From positions 1,926,674 through 1,990,673 of the forward strand of contig OX442432.1 of assembly GCA_949361645.1 (NCBI GenBank): 64,000 bases of DNA, in the 5' to 3' direction. Of this stretch, positions 1 to 14,500 are shown one piece after another. The translations under genes were made by a program, and so were the position numbers. The notes under the pieces are model-generated. The model had not been told where the DNA came from. It ran no database searches and saw nothing but the letters and a program-made list of their open reading frames with translations. Source of the DNA: Spongilla lacustris (lineage: Eukaryota; Porifera; Demospongiae; Spongillida; Spongillidae). The number at the start of each line of letters is the position of its first letter. Position 1 is the stretch's first letter.

Positions 1-1204
1 TGAAGCGAGAGAGAAAGGCATGAAAGCCCAATACGGTTACGCAAAGGTGCTGTACTTGATTTTTATATAGCATACCAATTTAACAATGCGCTGCACTGCA
101 CTGCACTATGTCACATGTACAGGCATTGGAATCATTAAAGAAGTACCCTCTGCCGCTTCAAAGCGGCCAGGAAGCAAGGGTACTTAGCCACATAGGTATG
201 ATATCAAGGTCTGGCGTTGATGGCCCTGGCCCTTTCAGTTTAAAACCTCTCTCGTTCAGGTGAGAAACTAGCTCAAAAATTAGACAAGAAGTTAGAAGAA
301 TACCGCAGTAACATGAAGGATCATTCAGATGAAGCTATAAACTCAGAATCCAGTGGACCGTCAGATCTTCAAAATCATACTTCAACAAATTCGCGCCGAG
401 CTGGCAGTGCCCAAGACGGCAGCAATCCTCCCGCCGTCAAGGTGCGTACACTAACTTTTTTTCAAAAAATTATAAAACATGTGCACTTAATTACCACTGG
501 GTCAATATAGGTATAATTAGAGCAATGCGTACTGGAAAGATGGCGTCATTATCTTATGTTTTGAGCTGTTGTTTGCACAATTGAGGGGCATTGGGAGGTG
601 GTGGACGCAGGGGCTAACAATCAATGCCACACCCAGTACTTAATTTAGTTTTTAATAATGTCATTAATCACGATTTGCACAATTTGAAGATGAGCTAGAT
701 GTAATGGAATGTCAAATGTGACAGGGAAGCAGTGGGGTCAGGTATGGGGCCCCTGTTTCCAAAACAGAATTTGGTCTGCTAAGGACTACAGTACTGTTGT
801 GTAGAAACAATACTTAGAACTCACATCAAGATGAAATTGTATACACATATCCTTCAGTTTCCATATGCCCTTTTTGGTTACTACATTATTTGAGTTAATT
901 GTGAGTTGTGGTTAGGATGGTGATGTATTGTCACTGTATTGCAGAGAAGGAAAGCCCGGGATGAATACATACCCTTTTATCGGTCTGGACCATACGCTCT
1001 TCTTGTAGCCCTCCACAATGCAGCAGAGCAGGTTAAAATTCCCCTTCCCTTCACCGGATTCCCTTTTACTGGTACATTTAATGTGTTCTGTACGTAGCGC
1101 CCTGGCTATCCCGGGTATCTTCACAAACTTGAGTTGCAGAGTGAAGCACAGAAATACTGTGACACTTCTTTCACTGTTGTAAGTTATGCCTTAGCCGTAT
1201 AGGT

Positions 1205-1295
<91 letters not shown>

Positions 1296-1361
1296 AAACG
1301 CTGACACATACCACATGCACACACACACACACACACACAAAAACACTGACACATACCACAT

Positions 1362-1432
<71 letters not shown>

Positions 1433-4400
1433 TAAAAAGGTAGTATCACGGTATAGTACTACCAAGTGCCACCGATACCTAAAAAAAACACAAAAGATGA
1501 TACAATTGTTTTCATTTTAAAATAATTAACCACGTGATAACATCAATCATGGTCCTTAAAAAGTTAATGGCGTCGAGGCGTCGTATTAGCGCTATAATAT
1601 TAGCTGCAGTTGCACTTCTAACTGTGATAGGAATTTACCAAAGTTGGCGGCCTTTAGCTATAGGCTTGCAGCAACAGCAACAGCACAGCAAGCAGCATCA
1701 GTGGGATAGCACGTGGCCCGTGGCTGTGTTTGACGTGCATGTGGAGTTCGAGCCCCCGCCGTACGCAATCAGCCTCCGAAGGCCCGGAAACCTATCGACG
1801 GTATTCACAGCCGCTTCGGAGGGTACCAAGAAGTGGGAGGCTGACACGTTCTGTCGAGTCTTCATTGAAGACACTTTCACGCTACCTCTTAACGTGTGTA
1901 GCAGCGGGCGCCAAGTACGATGCTACGGCGCCCGCTATTCCACAGCGATGGCGCAGTGCACGTTCGAGAACGTACTCGTTCGACCGTCTGTCGCGTACGA
2001 CACGCTGGCGTGGGGGGACCGAGACAAGCGGACCCCGGGGAGCAACGCAACCCAACTCGTTGGGACCTCAGACGCTCACTGCGGGAATGCAAGTACCCGC
2101 GCCCTCGACCTGGTCACGCAGAGGTTTGATCCCGTGCGCGTGATGGCTCACGAAGCCCTCGCGAGCAGTTTGGCTCGGCCGGAGGACTGCGAGTCGTGGG
2201 TGGAAGAGACCACCTACGTCTTCACGAGCTCGTGCGAACACGTGTACTTCCGTTTCATGGCGTGGTACGGCCTGTTCAAGTCGCTCCTAGATCACGGCTC
2301 CATAGGAAGCCACAAGATACTGAGATTGGACGAAACCCATCACTCCTACATGTTTGCTGATTTCGAGCGGAGGCTGTTCCCGGGACTTTACCCTGTTCAG
2401 GAGCTGCGCGAAAAGCGATTGTGCTTTAGGAAGCTGGTCACCTCGCCATGGATGTACTCCAGCGTGCCGTTCGAATGCAAACAGAAGCGGCGTTTGCGGC
2501 AGAGATGCTACAGCTGCAACGGCAAGAACGGCAGCAGCCTCTCGTCCTTTGCTCTCTTTCGCAAGCACGTATTGAGCACGTGCGCCGTGGACGACGCAGC
2601 ACCAGTAAGCAGCTACCATGACCCGAAAAGGATCGTCATCATACTTCGCAAGCAGTACAAGCGTCATACTTTTGACACTGGCAAGATTGAGCGGATCCTG
2701 CAGAATGAAGCAGACCTGGTCACAGGCATGAAGAGCCACTTCCCTGGTGCCGAGGTGCTTGGGATTTACCCCGAAGACCTGGACATCTGTGAGCAGGTTG
2801 CTGTCATACACAGTGCGGACATCTTGGTGGGGCTGCATGGGGCGGGGCTGGTCCACCTCTGGTGGCTAAGGGACCCTGCCCTCCTCTTGGAGCTGGTGCC
2901 GGGGTACGAGAGGGACAACCCCACCTTCCGTATGCTTTCGGCCCTTACGGGCACCATGTACATCAGCCTCAACATTGAGGACGTGACTTATTCCAAGTAC
3001 ATCATGAAAGTGAATGTCACAAAAGTGCTACAGGCATTGGATGGTGCAATGTCTTCGCATCATCTTAGCTAGCTAGCAGCTAATCTCCTCCTGTGTCACT
3101 TGTACTCGATTCTGTCTGTGTTCATTCGATGTGATAATTTTTTTGTTGATATAAATATAGTGCAACCGAGTGCAACCTTAATACACCTGTGCAGCCTAAT
3201 GCAGGGTCCAATTACACTTCTACAGCCTAATGCAGGGTCCTATTACACCATTACAGCCTAATGCAGGGTTCTATTACACCTCTATAGCCTAATGCATGGT
3301 CCTATTACCCCCCTACAGCCTAATGCAGGGTCCTATTAGCCCCCTACAGCCTAATGCAGGGTCCTATTACCCCCCTACAGCCTAATGCAGGGTCCTATCA
3401 CACCTCTACAGCCTAATGCAGGGTCCTATTACACCACTACAGCCTAATGCAGGGTCCTATTACCCCCCTACAGCCTAATGCAGGGTCCTATTACACCTCT
3501 ATAGCCTAATGCAGGGTCCTATTACACCTCTATAGCCTAATGCAGGGTCCTATTACCCCCCTACAGCCTAATGCAGGGTCCTATTACACTGCTTGGAGTT
3601 CCATGTCTTCACTCACGAGGCGTGGACTAATCAACAAAGTGGGGAACCCAGCCAGGTGAGTGTACTGTAGACTGAATTACTAGGCAAATATATTGTGCTT
3701 AGCACCTGCTTCTGTCATCTATTGATCCATTCTGCTAATCTAATTATTGCACATGCATGTACATGCAATCTACTTCCTGCACATTAATTAATATTTAATC
3801 TTCCGATGTCCTTCACGTTTGAAATGAAACTGAATCTGATACATGTACATGTACAAACAGAGAACAAACTAAAAATTGATTGTACTGTAGAAATTAATTC
3901 CTCAAAAATCATGAAATACAGTCTATCAATACTATTACCACAAATTGAATTGAAAAACATATAGCAAAGCAACTTTAAGTAACCGTTACCATTCAACTTG
4001 CTAATCGTGTACTTTTGTAATTGAAAGAATGAAAATCTACAGTCGACTTATATAAGACGCCCATAACGACGGCCTGGGATGTGGAAAAGCTAGTGCTGAG
4101 AATGAGATATTGTACAAAAGGTTTGTAAAAAAGTATACGATTACCAAGTTTCTTGGTAATGGCTAGTGCATGTGTGCTAGAACCTTGCCAATGGACACCA
4201 GACCTGATTTTCCACCCCCGAAATATAATGAAAAATAGGGCCTGGGGACAAGGCTAACCAAGAGCCTGGAGATTAAAGCAGCACATTAACTCTTAATGAT
4301 TTGTTTTTGTTGACGTTTCTAGGCCTTTTGGTGATGGGCTGATGTGTGTGGGGAGGGAGGAGGGAGAGGCGTGTCCAGTTGTCAAAGGGTGCAACTCAAG

Positions 4401-7400
4401 TGAGTGTAAAGGTGCTCCAATCACATCACTTATGAGGGCTTCGCATTCACCACACATCCACATACACACTGTATACATGTAAAGTGCCTTCACCACAATT
4501 TTTGTCATTGTAGTGCCTTAGTTCTCATTTGAAGAGCAAACCTTGAAGACTATATGTTTTGAAACAAAATGTTCTATAAGTGGTTAATTTTTGTCCATTG
4601 AATGTCATGTTGAATAATTGATTGATGAAGTCACACAAGTACAGTATGAAAAAATATATATTTTTTGGTGTAGTTTTTTATGTTTTCCTCTATACATGTG
4701 TATAAATTGGGGTGAAACTTTAGTATGCTTTATGCACATTACTCTGTGTTCATGTGTGTGGCTTATTTCAAAGTAAATTAAGAACTTTGAGATTATCTTT
4801 TTAGATAATCCACTGCACTTTGTTAGTTCCCATTAGGAGTTCTAAAGCAGATGAGCAAAGCATCTGTTTGATGGTGGGTGGTGAAGCAAGTGCCTTCTGT
4901 TTATAATATTTGTACATGTAAGTGCATTCTCTTTACTAATGCTTATATCATGTCCCCTCCACTATTGAAAGATATGTATTGACTGAAGCAGGAGCAGAGC
5001 TCGCAGTGAGACTTCTTGAAGGCAGTGCAGTTGTCACGGAGACAGCCCAGACTCCAACGCCTGCCTCTGTGTCCCTTACAGCAGGTTAGTACTCCTCATG
5101 GAATGCTGTTGGCTCAGGTGGGCAAGGGGAGGAGGAAGAGCAGGTCTACTACAGTGTAGTTTACCATGTACATGTACGTGTAGGCCTACATGTGAGCGGG
5201 TGGGGTAAGATAGGATATTGATCAGGATAAGTACTTGCATGTTGATACACACCAAGCATCAGGTAAAGGGCAAAGGTAAATGCCTCTCTGTGCTCAGCCC
5301 CTCCCTCTCTGTGCTCAGCCCCTCCCTCTCTGCTCAGCCCTCTCTGTGCTCAGCCCCTCCCTCTCTCTGTGCTCAGCCCCTCCCAGCCCCTCCCTCCCTC
5401 TCTCTGTGCTCAGCCCCTCCCTCTCTGTGCTCAGCCCTCTCTGTGCTCAGCCCCTCCCTCTCTGTGCTCAGCCCCTCCCTCTCTGCTCAGCCCTCTCTGT
5501 GCTCAGCCCCTCCCTCTCTGCTCAGCACTCTCTGTGCTCAGCCCCTCCCTCTCTGCTCAGCCCTCTCCCTGCTCAGCCCCTCCCTGCTCAGCCCCTCCCT
5601 GCTCAGCCCCTCCCTGCTCAGCCCCTCCCTCTCTGTGCTCAGCCCCTTCACTCTCCCCTCCCCCTTGTCCTCCCCACCTTCAGAGGAAGTGGCCAGCAGT
5701 GATGATGGCAGTATTTCTAGTCAGGAGATTTTGCCAGAAAAAGTGTCCTGCTCCAGTGAAGCTAAGAGGAATCATTCCAAAGTGTATGCCACATACATGT
5801 ACATACCGATATAAGGTTGTGTTCTTTTGATTTATTGATTGGTAAATTAAAATATGATGAATAGGTCCATTACTTGGTTAATTGGAACTTCATTTACATG
5901 TGTGTATTCAAATGACTGAGAATCGTCGTTAACTTAGATGTTGTGGATGGTTCATTCAGTACATGTACATCAGACCTATCATATACATGTACAATATGTA
6001 TTTCCCTCCTCCTGTCTTGTTTTGTGATAAAAATGGCCTACTTTTGTAAGAAGAGGGGCCTTGTTTTGTAAGGAGAGGGGCCTTCTTTTGTAAGAAGAGG
6101 GGCCTTGTTTTGTAAGGAGAGGGGCCTTCTTTTGTAACGAGAGCCAGAGAGAGGCTATACATGTAGCTGCATGTGATTGGGCTGAGGTTTTAGTGTGGCT
6201 TCTGTCCTGCAGATGTGAACTTGCTTTCTGGTATGTCACTCCTGAGGAAAGATGTGTTACTAGGAAGGACCAGGCTGCAGTCACCTTCAATGGTATGTCC
6301 TTCCTGGCTGGCTAAATGTACATTGTATGTTGTATGTTGCATGTTTATTTTTAAGTGCACCAATGATTGTAACTGCAAGTATACATGTTGCCACGGTGAT
6401 TTTAAAAATGTTTCCATAGCTAAATTTAGTGTCTAAATGTACATACATGTAGGTTTATAATATGTAAGCATCATTGTTATTTGTGAAGCCACTTACAATG
6501 CACATGTGCATGTACATGTATACAGTTGTATGTAAATAAGTGCATTAGAGGAAACTTTCTGCGCCTCCTTACACATGTACATTCAGCTTGCATATACAAT
6601 TTATTAAAGATGTTTGTTTATTGTGTTGTTTGTTTTGTGGTTCATTGTTGTATTAGACAAGTTGATGGTTGGTTTCTTGGTGAAGTGCAGCCAAAAACAG
6701 CTGGAGGGCTCTGGCATAGCGTACACGTTGGATAACAGCAGGTGCATATACACATGTGTATGACTATGTGTAGATATGTATTGTATTTTTTTATGGTACA
6801 TGAATGAATTATGCTATTTGAATACGCGCATGTAAATGTGATGCCCAACAACACAAACACCAAAGATCTCTATTCTGCTTTGGTTTAGGAAGACAGGTAC
6901 ATGTAGTTCCACTGTAAACCCTCTTACATGTACTTTAATTTGCACACAACACAGAAGTATGTATTATTATACATGTGTATTGTGTTCTCACTTCAAGGGG
7001 GATTGATCATGAATACACATGTAGCCAATCTCTGGTAGAATTGGATTATTTATTTGAAGACCTAGTCGTAAATTTGAAAACATGGATTGCGTATTTTATT
7101 CAGTGAAGTATTAAGATTAACATCATCATTAGAAATGATTAACAAAAGGTATTTAAAAGCTGGTATTGATTCATTCACACCATAATTATTTTTGCATGTT
7201 AAAATTCTCAGTTAACAAGCCACATGTATATACATGTACATACATGTATTTTTACACGCTTTACAATTTTTCTTTATTTGCAGTCACATGTGTGCGTGTA
7301 CATGTAATAAAGTACTGTAATAAGAGCTTTCTACATGTGTTGTGCTATGTATGTACATGTCATGAAGTGTAGCACATGTATCGGCTGTGGGGCTGGTACA

Positions 7401-8532
7401 GGTACTATGGTAACTGTGGGTGTGATACATATATGTCATTCCCCATGTTAATGTATTTAGGAAACCAGTGGAGGACTTGGTGTATGCGTATATTTCCAAT
7501 GAAGATGCTCCTGACATATCTACCCCACCATTGAAAGGTCTGTTTTCTGCTCGTGCACATAAGGATATACTGGTGGGGATGTACATGTACATGTAAATAT
7601 GAGACCTTATAAATCAATAGCATTCATGATTTGCGAAACAAACAAATGTCATTTTAACCTTATATTACTTGCAGTAGTCATATCACATGACGCACCAAAA
7701 ACATAATACAAAAGAATGTTGGATCCAAAAATATGTACAACACTATCAGATTCCGCTACTTGTCAATGACGTGTAATTTTCCTTGGCCTTACACACTGAC
7801 TGAGTGGTGACCATGCAAATACTGGTTGCAGTAACTGCTTTATTCTTGATTGCGATATACATGTACATGTGTACATGTACATGTATGTGCATATAAAGAC
7901 GCATCCCTATTAAGAATCTCACTACAATTTTTGATCGATGTTCTCTATGGTATAAATGTCTAGCGTAAGTTGGTAGTTAAGTGATACGAATTCGATGTTG
8001 CTCATTTCGCTTGTGAATGCAATCTCACGGAATGAGCCTTTCAGGGTTTCATCATGAAAAAACCTCAAGGGGGGGGGGGGGGGGGGGGGGGGGGGCAAAA
8101 GTAGAGTTGATATTTTTTAGAGGAGGGCGATTATAAGCTCCTGATATCAAGACTTAATGAAAAACATTCCGCTGATTTATGGCTAAACAACCACCAAGAA
8201 ACATGAAACTCCAGTTAAAGAATTAGCTTCAAATGAAATGTTAAAACCATGTTTCCAAATTTAAGTTCACTTGCTACCATTAGTCTGTTTGAACTGCATC
8301 TGTAGAAAGAAGCTTTTCTCAGATGAAGTTGATTAAAACTCGTCTAAGAAACTGTCTAAGTGATTCAAGTTTGTCTAATTTTAATAAAAATAGCATTAGA
8401 GTACTATCAGAGGATGATCTTGATGCAGTAATTGACATAAAAGGTAGAAGGATTCCAGTATAAGTAAAGTTGTATTCATCACTTGTGTAGTAATGATGCA
8501 TTTATTGAAGAGGGGCAATATAATGGCAAAGG

Positions 8533-8564
<32 letters not shown>

Positions 8565-11500
8565 AAACCCCTGCCTTTTTGGGGCCTTGTAGCTTGTAGG
8601 CTTCAATGGCCATCCTACTGACCTCAGGGGAATAACCTTTATCATAATTACCGTGCAGTCAATTCCGTATATCTTTGTTCACTATAGAAATTCCATTTTT
8701 AAGTAGGTAGCAAACCTGTGTTTATATAACAATTCCCTTTAGTGGGGTTGTTCCTTGTTTGTACCTTTGCCATACATTGAGGTACATGTATGTTTGCCAG
8801 GTTTTCAGTACCAGGATTTGTGACACATTTTCTATGGTTAGTATAGGTGTAATTTTCTATCCAGCTGTGTTTAAATTATCTCTCTAGCGTGCATTGTCTG
8901 ATTGTGTGTGTATTGTGCGTGTACATTGTGTGTATGTACATGTATAAATTAATATTTGTGTGTGTGTTGTGTGTGTGTGTGCGTGTGTGTGCATGTGTGT
9001 GTGTATGATTGTTCCCTAGCATGCATTGAAGGTCTGAGTGAGTTAGGGAAGCTACCTAAAAGACATGTTCTTGTGGACAGTGATGACAGTAGTGATGTGG
9101 AAGAGGTTCTTCCTTTATCAGAGAGGGTGGGGCTCCACTGTATGCAGCCATCAAAAAAGGGCACTGATGTCCCTTCCACACGGAAGGAGGTCACATCAGG
9201 TCACAAGGATGTCACATCAGTGCACAAGGATGTCACATCAGTGCACAAGGATGTTCCATCAGTACACAAAGATGTTGTGCACAAGGACGTTCCTTCACAA
9301 ATCGGTGTTCATGCTGCTGGCAACCCAGTTGACAACCCATTGTGTATTTCTCCGTTAAGGTCCAACAAGGTTCCTTTGCCACCATTTGAGTGGAAGCCAC
9401 AAATCCTTTTTTTTTTCATAGGCCATGGACCAACACATACATCTACCGGAGGCTGGACTGACCCCCAACCAAAGAGCTGGACTAGCTGCTATTAGGAGAA
9501 ACACTCATGATGCTTTGTTTTCAGAAGGTGATTGGTTCTTGTGCATGTAGCCACATGGTCATAGCATGTAATCACATGTACATGTATATGTGTGCTTGTA
9601 ACATACATGTATGTACATGTGTGCTTGTAACATTACATGTGCATGTGTGCTTGTAAAATGCATTACATGTACATGTGTGCTTGTAACATACATGTACATG
9701 TACATGTACATGTACATGTATGTATACATGTGTGCTAACATATACGAATTTATATGTAATATGTGATGCCCTCACCCATGCAAGATCCTTCAAGAGATGC
9801 ATGCAGCAGTGGATGCACAGGAGGGACTGCTTCCGTCACCCAATTAGGTCTCGTACATTGTACTGTACATACACATGTAGATCCATTGTGCACAATACAC
9901 ATGTACATGTACATGTAGGTGGCTGCTTTTGTGTGTGCAGACATGCTTGTGCATGTATATATGCATGTGTATGTGTCCACACATGTACATGTGCAGATAA
10001 CTGCATTTGCTGTACTTTGTGAACTGTGAAGACGTGTTTGTATATGCGTGCACAGGTAATACGCATGCAGCTGTGCCTTAATTTGTGTTTGATGCTTTGG
10101 TTTTGAGGTGCATTCATGTACATGTATATTGCTCACAAGTTTGGCTCATGTGATAGTGTGCAAGAATTTATATAGAGACCTATGCATAATGTCAGCCATC
10201 TTTCTCCAGTGCCCAGGATACCATCTTTCCACGCTGCCACTCCTTCATTGTTCAATGGCGGCATGGCCACAAACACAGTGGAATCCTGCAGTACATCCAA
10301 GTCAGTGAGGTTGCTTTGTGCCCATGTAGATCACATTTATCTGCCCAGATCTCTGTTGTGTATTTGTGTATTGTGTGTGTACATGTACACATGCACACAT
10401 GTACATGTATGAACAACATTGTCATAGTAATGTACCTCGTTATCATCATTGCAGGCCTGCTGCCGATTTGAGGAGTCCTTTGTGTGTACTCAGACCAGGT
10501 ATGTGCTTAATAGAAAGCATTAAAGCACTAGAGGGAATGCATTGTGGTGATGGGGCCCAACACATGAATTGTGATCCATTTTTTTCACTTGATTCTTCCA
10601 TTACTTCCATTGCTGTTGTGGTTTTATCATTTTATTCTTATACACATAGGCCAGTTTGAGGTCGTTCTGTGTGTTGATTGTTCAGAGTCGTCATCAAACA
10701 GAAGGTCTGTGTGTACTTGTCTGTTTACTATTTATGTACATGTGTGTTTTGGACTAAAAGATCCGCCTCTCAATTTCGAGGCATGCTTCTTCAGGAGCTT
10801 GGAAAGAACGGTACCCAGGCCACCCCTTTTATGGTGGGCTGAACACCATTATCCTTATATTAGGAATCAGATTTGATGTCAGAAGACTCAATGTTGGGGA
10901 CTTTATGTGGATAGCAAAGGAGATAGTGCCTCCACAACCAGGTGATGGACACATCTTGTTAGAGGTCACCCTGCTCATTGTGATGCACACCTTGCTGCCT
11001 TCATCTGCAGGACAGCTGTCTCTTCCACAGTCATGTGAGATAGCCTTGGAGCACATTGTTGAGAGAAAGCGAATGGATGACCTGGCATTTAGCATATGTG
11101 ATGGGAGGTTTCACGAACAAAAGGTATGTCATCTTGCCAAAGAACAAGTGCTTGTACGTGTACATATACACTGTGTGCCGTGGTATATGGTGAAGTCAAT
11201 TTATTCTGTATTCTTGTTTTAGACAGAATGTGTGTATATGTGTACATGTAAAAATATGATTTTTACATATACACTGTGTGCTGTCAATTGGTATTGGTGA
11301 AGTCAATTTATTCTGTATTCTTGTTCTAGACAGAATAAATGTGATTGTTGCATTTAACACACAGTTCACATCTACATGCACAGGTGTACTGGGACGTTCC
11401 TACATGTTTGGTATTAAATCAGAGGCTGTTATGCCTAGAATCCATCTATGTCTGCATTTTGGTGAAACAGGAAGGGGTTCAACAAGAAATGGTTCTATAG

Positions 11501-14500
11501 GACAATATGCATAATTACTGTATCAAGAAAGTTGATAGTCATCTTTTATTTTTAACCACATAGTGTGAAACTTAAACTACACCCTTTTATAAATAGTGTT
11601 TAAGAATGAATTTTTTGATAACTGTGGTTATTCTGTTTTGTAATCCACTTAGCAACACCTGCCTAGGCAACTAGAAAAATAGGAAATCTTGCACCAGTAT
11701 TTCTAAAATTCATCTTTGTAGGATTGCAATAATCCATTCTTTATAATTTTTATCTAAATATCAGTTTATATAAAAACAATGGATTGCTGCAATCCTACAA
11801 AGATGAATTTTAGAAATATTGGTGCAAGATTTCCTATTTTTAGTTGCCTAGGCAGATGATTGGCCTAGCTGTACGAATTCCTGTTACCGAAAGTAGAGAC
11901 TCATTTTAAAAATAACTTTTTGCTTCAGTTTCGATTGAAGCACTGTGGTGTTAAGTATCCAGTGTACCTTGTGGAGGACTATGGAAGCCATACACACTTA
12001 CAGCTGGATGCTAGGGCACTGGAGCAAGCCATCACTAATACACAGGTAATCTGCAGACACAATGTCATCTGTAATGGATTAATCCGTGCCCATAAATTGA
12101 AAGCAAAGCAAATCATAATTATTCACATGTATATGCTAAGGAGAATATTTTTAAAAATAGAAAGTATGCTTTGCTCGTTTATGGTTCAATTGAAGTGTCA
12201 AAATCATGAAAGAGGGTGCAAAAATTTTATTTGAAGGCCAGATGCCAGCTTTCAACCTGACAATTTTTAATATTGCAATTTAAATGTTAAGATACATGTA
12301 CATATGTGTAACACATGTACAATCTAGTTCAATGCAGGGATCAATGGGTTGTGACAACATACATTTTGTAATTATATTCACTGACAGTATTTGGGTTTTG
12401 TGATGGCAGCAGTTTGATTTTCTCTCTCACTTTATGAATATACATGTAGGTCATTGACAAGTTTTTCATAAAAAGGACCAAGGATTTACGTGGCTCAGTG
12501 GAATATTTGACACTGATGACAAGGTCTATGCAAAAGTATTATATGGTATGTCCATTACTGTAGATGTGTAATACATATATATGGAGGTGCTGCATATCTG
12601 AATAGTTGCCATTGGCGGTTTACGTTATTAATAACGTGTACGTTTATATGGGACAGTGTCCAGCAAAATCGGGCTTGTGGGGTTATTGTTTTATCACTAT
12701 AAAAATTGCACGTTATACTAAACAACACATCTTCGCAATGGTACAACCTTTTCCTTTCAAACTTCGTACAGATGTTCCTACATCATCTCTCTATGTTTGT
12801 ATCCATTTCGGCGCTCTAATAATTTTTCATGGTGTCAGTGCAAAGATCGCTGATCCAACAGGTTAGAATTTCACATTTCTCCACGTACGAGTGTTGAAAA
12901 CGCGTCAAATTCGGAGTGTGCATAGAGGAATCCTGTAGCTATTGATTTGTTCTGTTTGCTAGTTTCTGTATCATCCGTTACGGAGGTACAGTTGAGCGAA
13001 CTACATGCACGTTTTCCCGCTTGATTCGCGCCAATGTAATAATCACCGCCTACTGAGCGGGACGTGATTTGCCAAACTCATTGGCACGAATCAAGCGGGA
13101 AAATGTGCCTATAGTTTGTTCAAATGTATCTCCGTAACGGATGATATAGAAATTAACGAACAGAACAAACCAATAGCTACAGGACTCCTTTATGTACTTC
13201 CCGAATTTGATGCGTTTTCAACACTCCTACATGGAGAAATGACGAATTCTAACCTGTTGTGTTAGCGATCTTTGCACTGACGCCGTGGAAAATAATTAGA
13301 GCTTCAAAATGGACACGAACATAGAGAGATGATGTGGAAACAAGTGTACAAAATGTGAAAGGAAAAGGTTGTACGGTTGCAAAGATGTGTTGCTTAGTAT
13401 AACGTGCAATTTTTATAGTGATAAAATTATAGCCCCACAAGCCCGATTTTGCTGAACACTGTCCCATATATTGTTTATGGTGGCCCGGTAGGTCGCACAC
13501 TAAGAGAGTTGTGCTGTGCACAGCGCACTAGTCGAGATTTGCACCCCGCACTAATATGAACTATGGGGTGTCGAATTATTTGGGTACATCACTTCATGGA
13601 ACGCTATTGTATTAAAGTGCAGTATTACACCGTAGGTCTGTAACACGCTATTATAGTTCTAAGTTCTAAGTTCTCATGCTGCACTGAACTGATCCAGAGG
13701 TCTTTCATCGCCTCCAGTACTGAACGATTAGTCCTGTAATGATAATTTGTACGTACTACAAATTTACAACACACCCATGTTTTAGCTTACCTCTGGATCG
13801 TTTTGGTGCAGCATGAGAACCTAGAACTTCGAACTGTTTGTTAATAGCCTGTTACAGTGTAATAATACCATAAAGTGACGTAACCAAACAATTCGACATC
13901 CCATAGTTTGTATCAGTGCAGGGTGCAAATCTCAACTAGTGCGCTGTGCAAACCTCAAGTAGTGCAGGGTGCAAACCTTGACTAGTGCTGGGTGCAAACC
14001 TCAACTAGTGCTGGGTGTAAATCTCAACTAGTGCTGGGTGTAAATCTCAACTAGTGCTGGGTGTAAATCTCAACTAGTACTCTGTGCACGGTGCAATCCT
14101 CAACTAGTGCGCGGTGCAAACTTCAAATAGTGTGCGGCGCAATTGTCTTAGTGCGCGACTTACCAGGCCACCGTACCTACACCGTGTGGGGCCGTGGTCC
14201 ACTGCTACATGTACATGATGCGTCTAAGTGTTGTCACCTGGAAATATGTGGTACAAGGTTGAACTACATGTATATAGCTGTTGGCTTAGTTTTACGGAGT
14301 TAAACCATTATTGAGCATAATACTATAATACAATGACCATACAATGTAATCTTGTTTGAAGTACATATGTAAAAGGCCATCTTCAAAATGTTTACTGAGC
14401 TTGCTGTATACGTGGACAGCCAGGTGAGAGTACATGTACAAAGTACAGTAGTCCAATCTCCAATATCCATGTGTCCACTGCACCAAAAGGACACATCCAC

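Noticed and set aside
1171..1465. Minus-strand ORFs made of alternating Cys and Val
   Set aside because: They are translations of the (CA)n microsatellite; no stop codons can occur in the repeat.
1730..2856. Several ORFs of 67-189 codons overlapping the GT61 gene in other frames
   Set aside because: Shadow frames of a GC-rich coding sequence; no family features.
5218..5830. Three overlapping ORFs of LCAQP/SLCSAPPS type
   Set aside because: All three frames are open because the CT-rich repeat lacks stops; only the last part (from 5684) is supported as a MUS81 exon.
12606..13521. Similar ~86-90-codon ORFs on opposite strands (KIARYTKQHIFA)
   Set aside because: They are the two arms of foldback A, with no start context or known domain.
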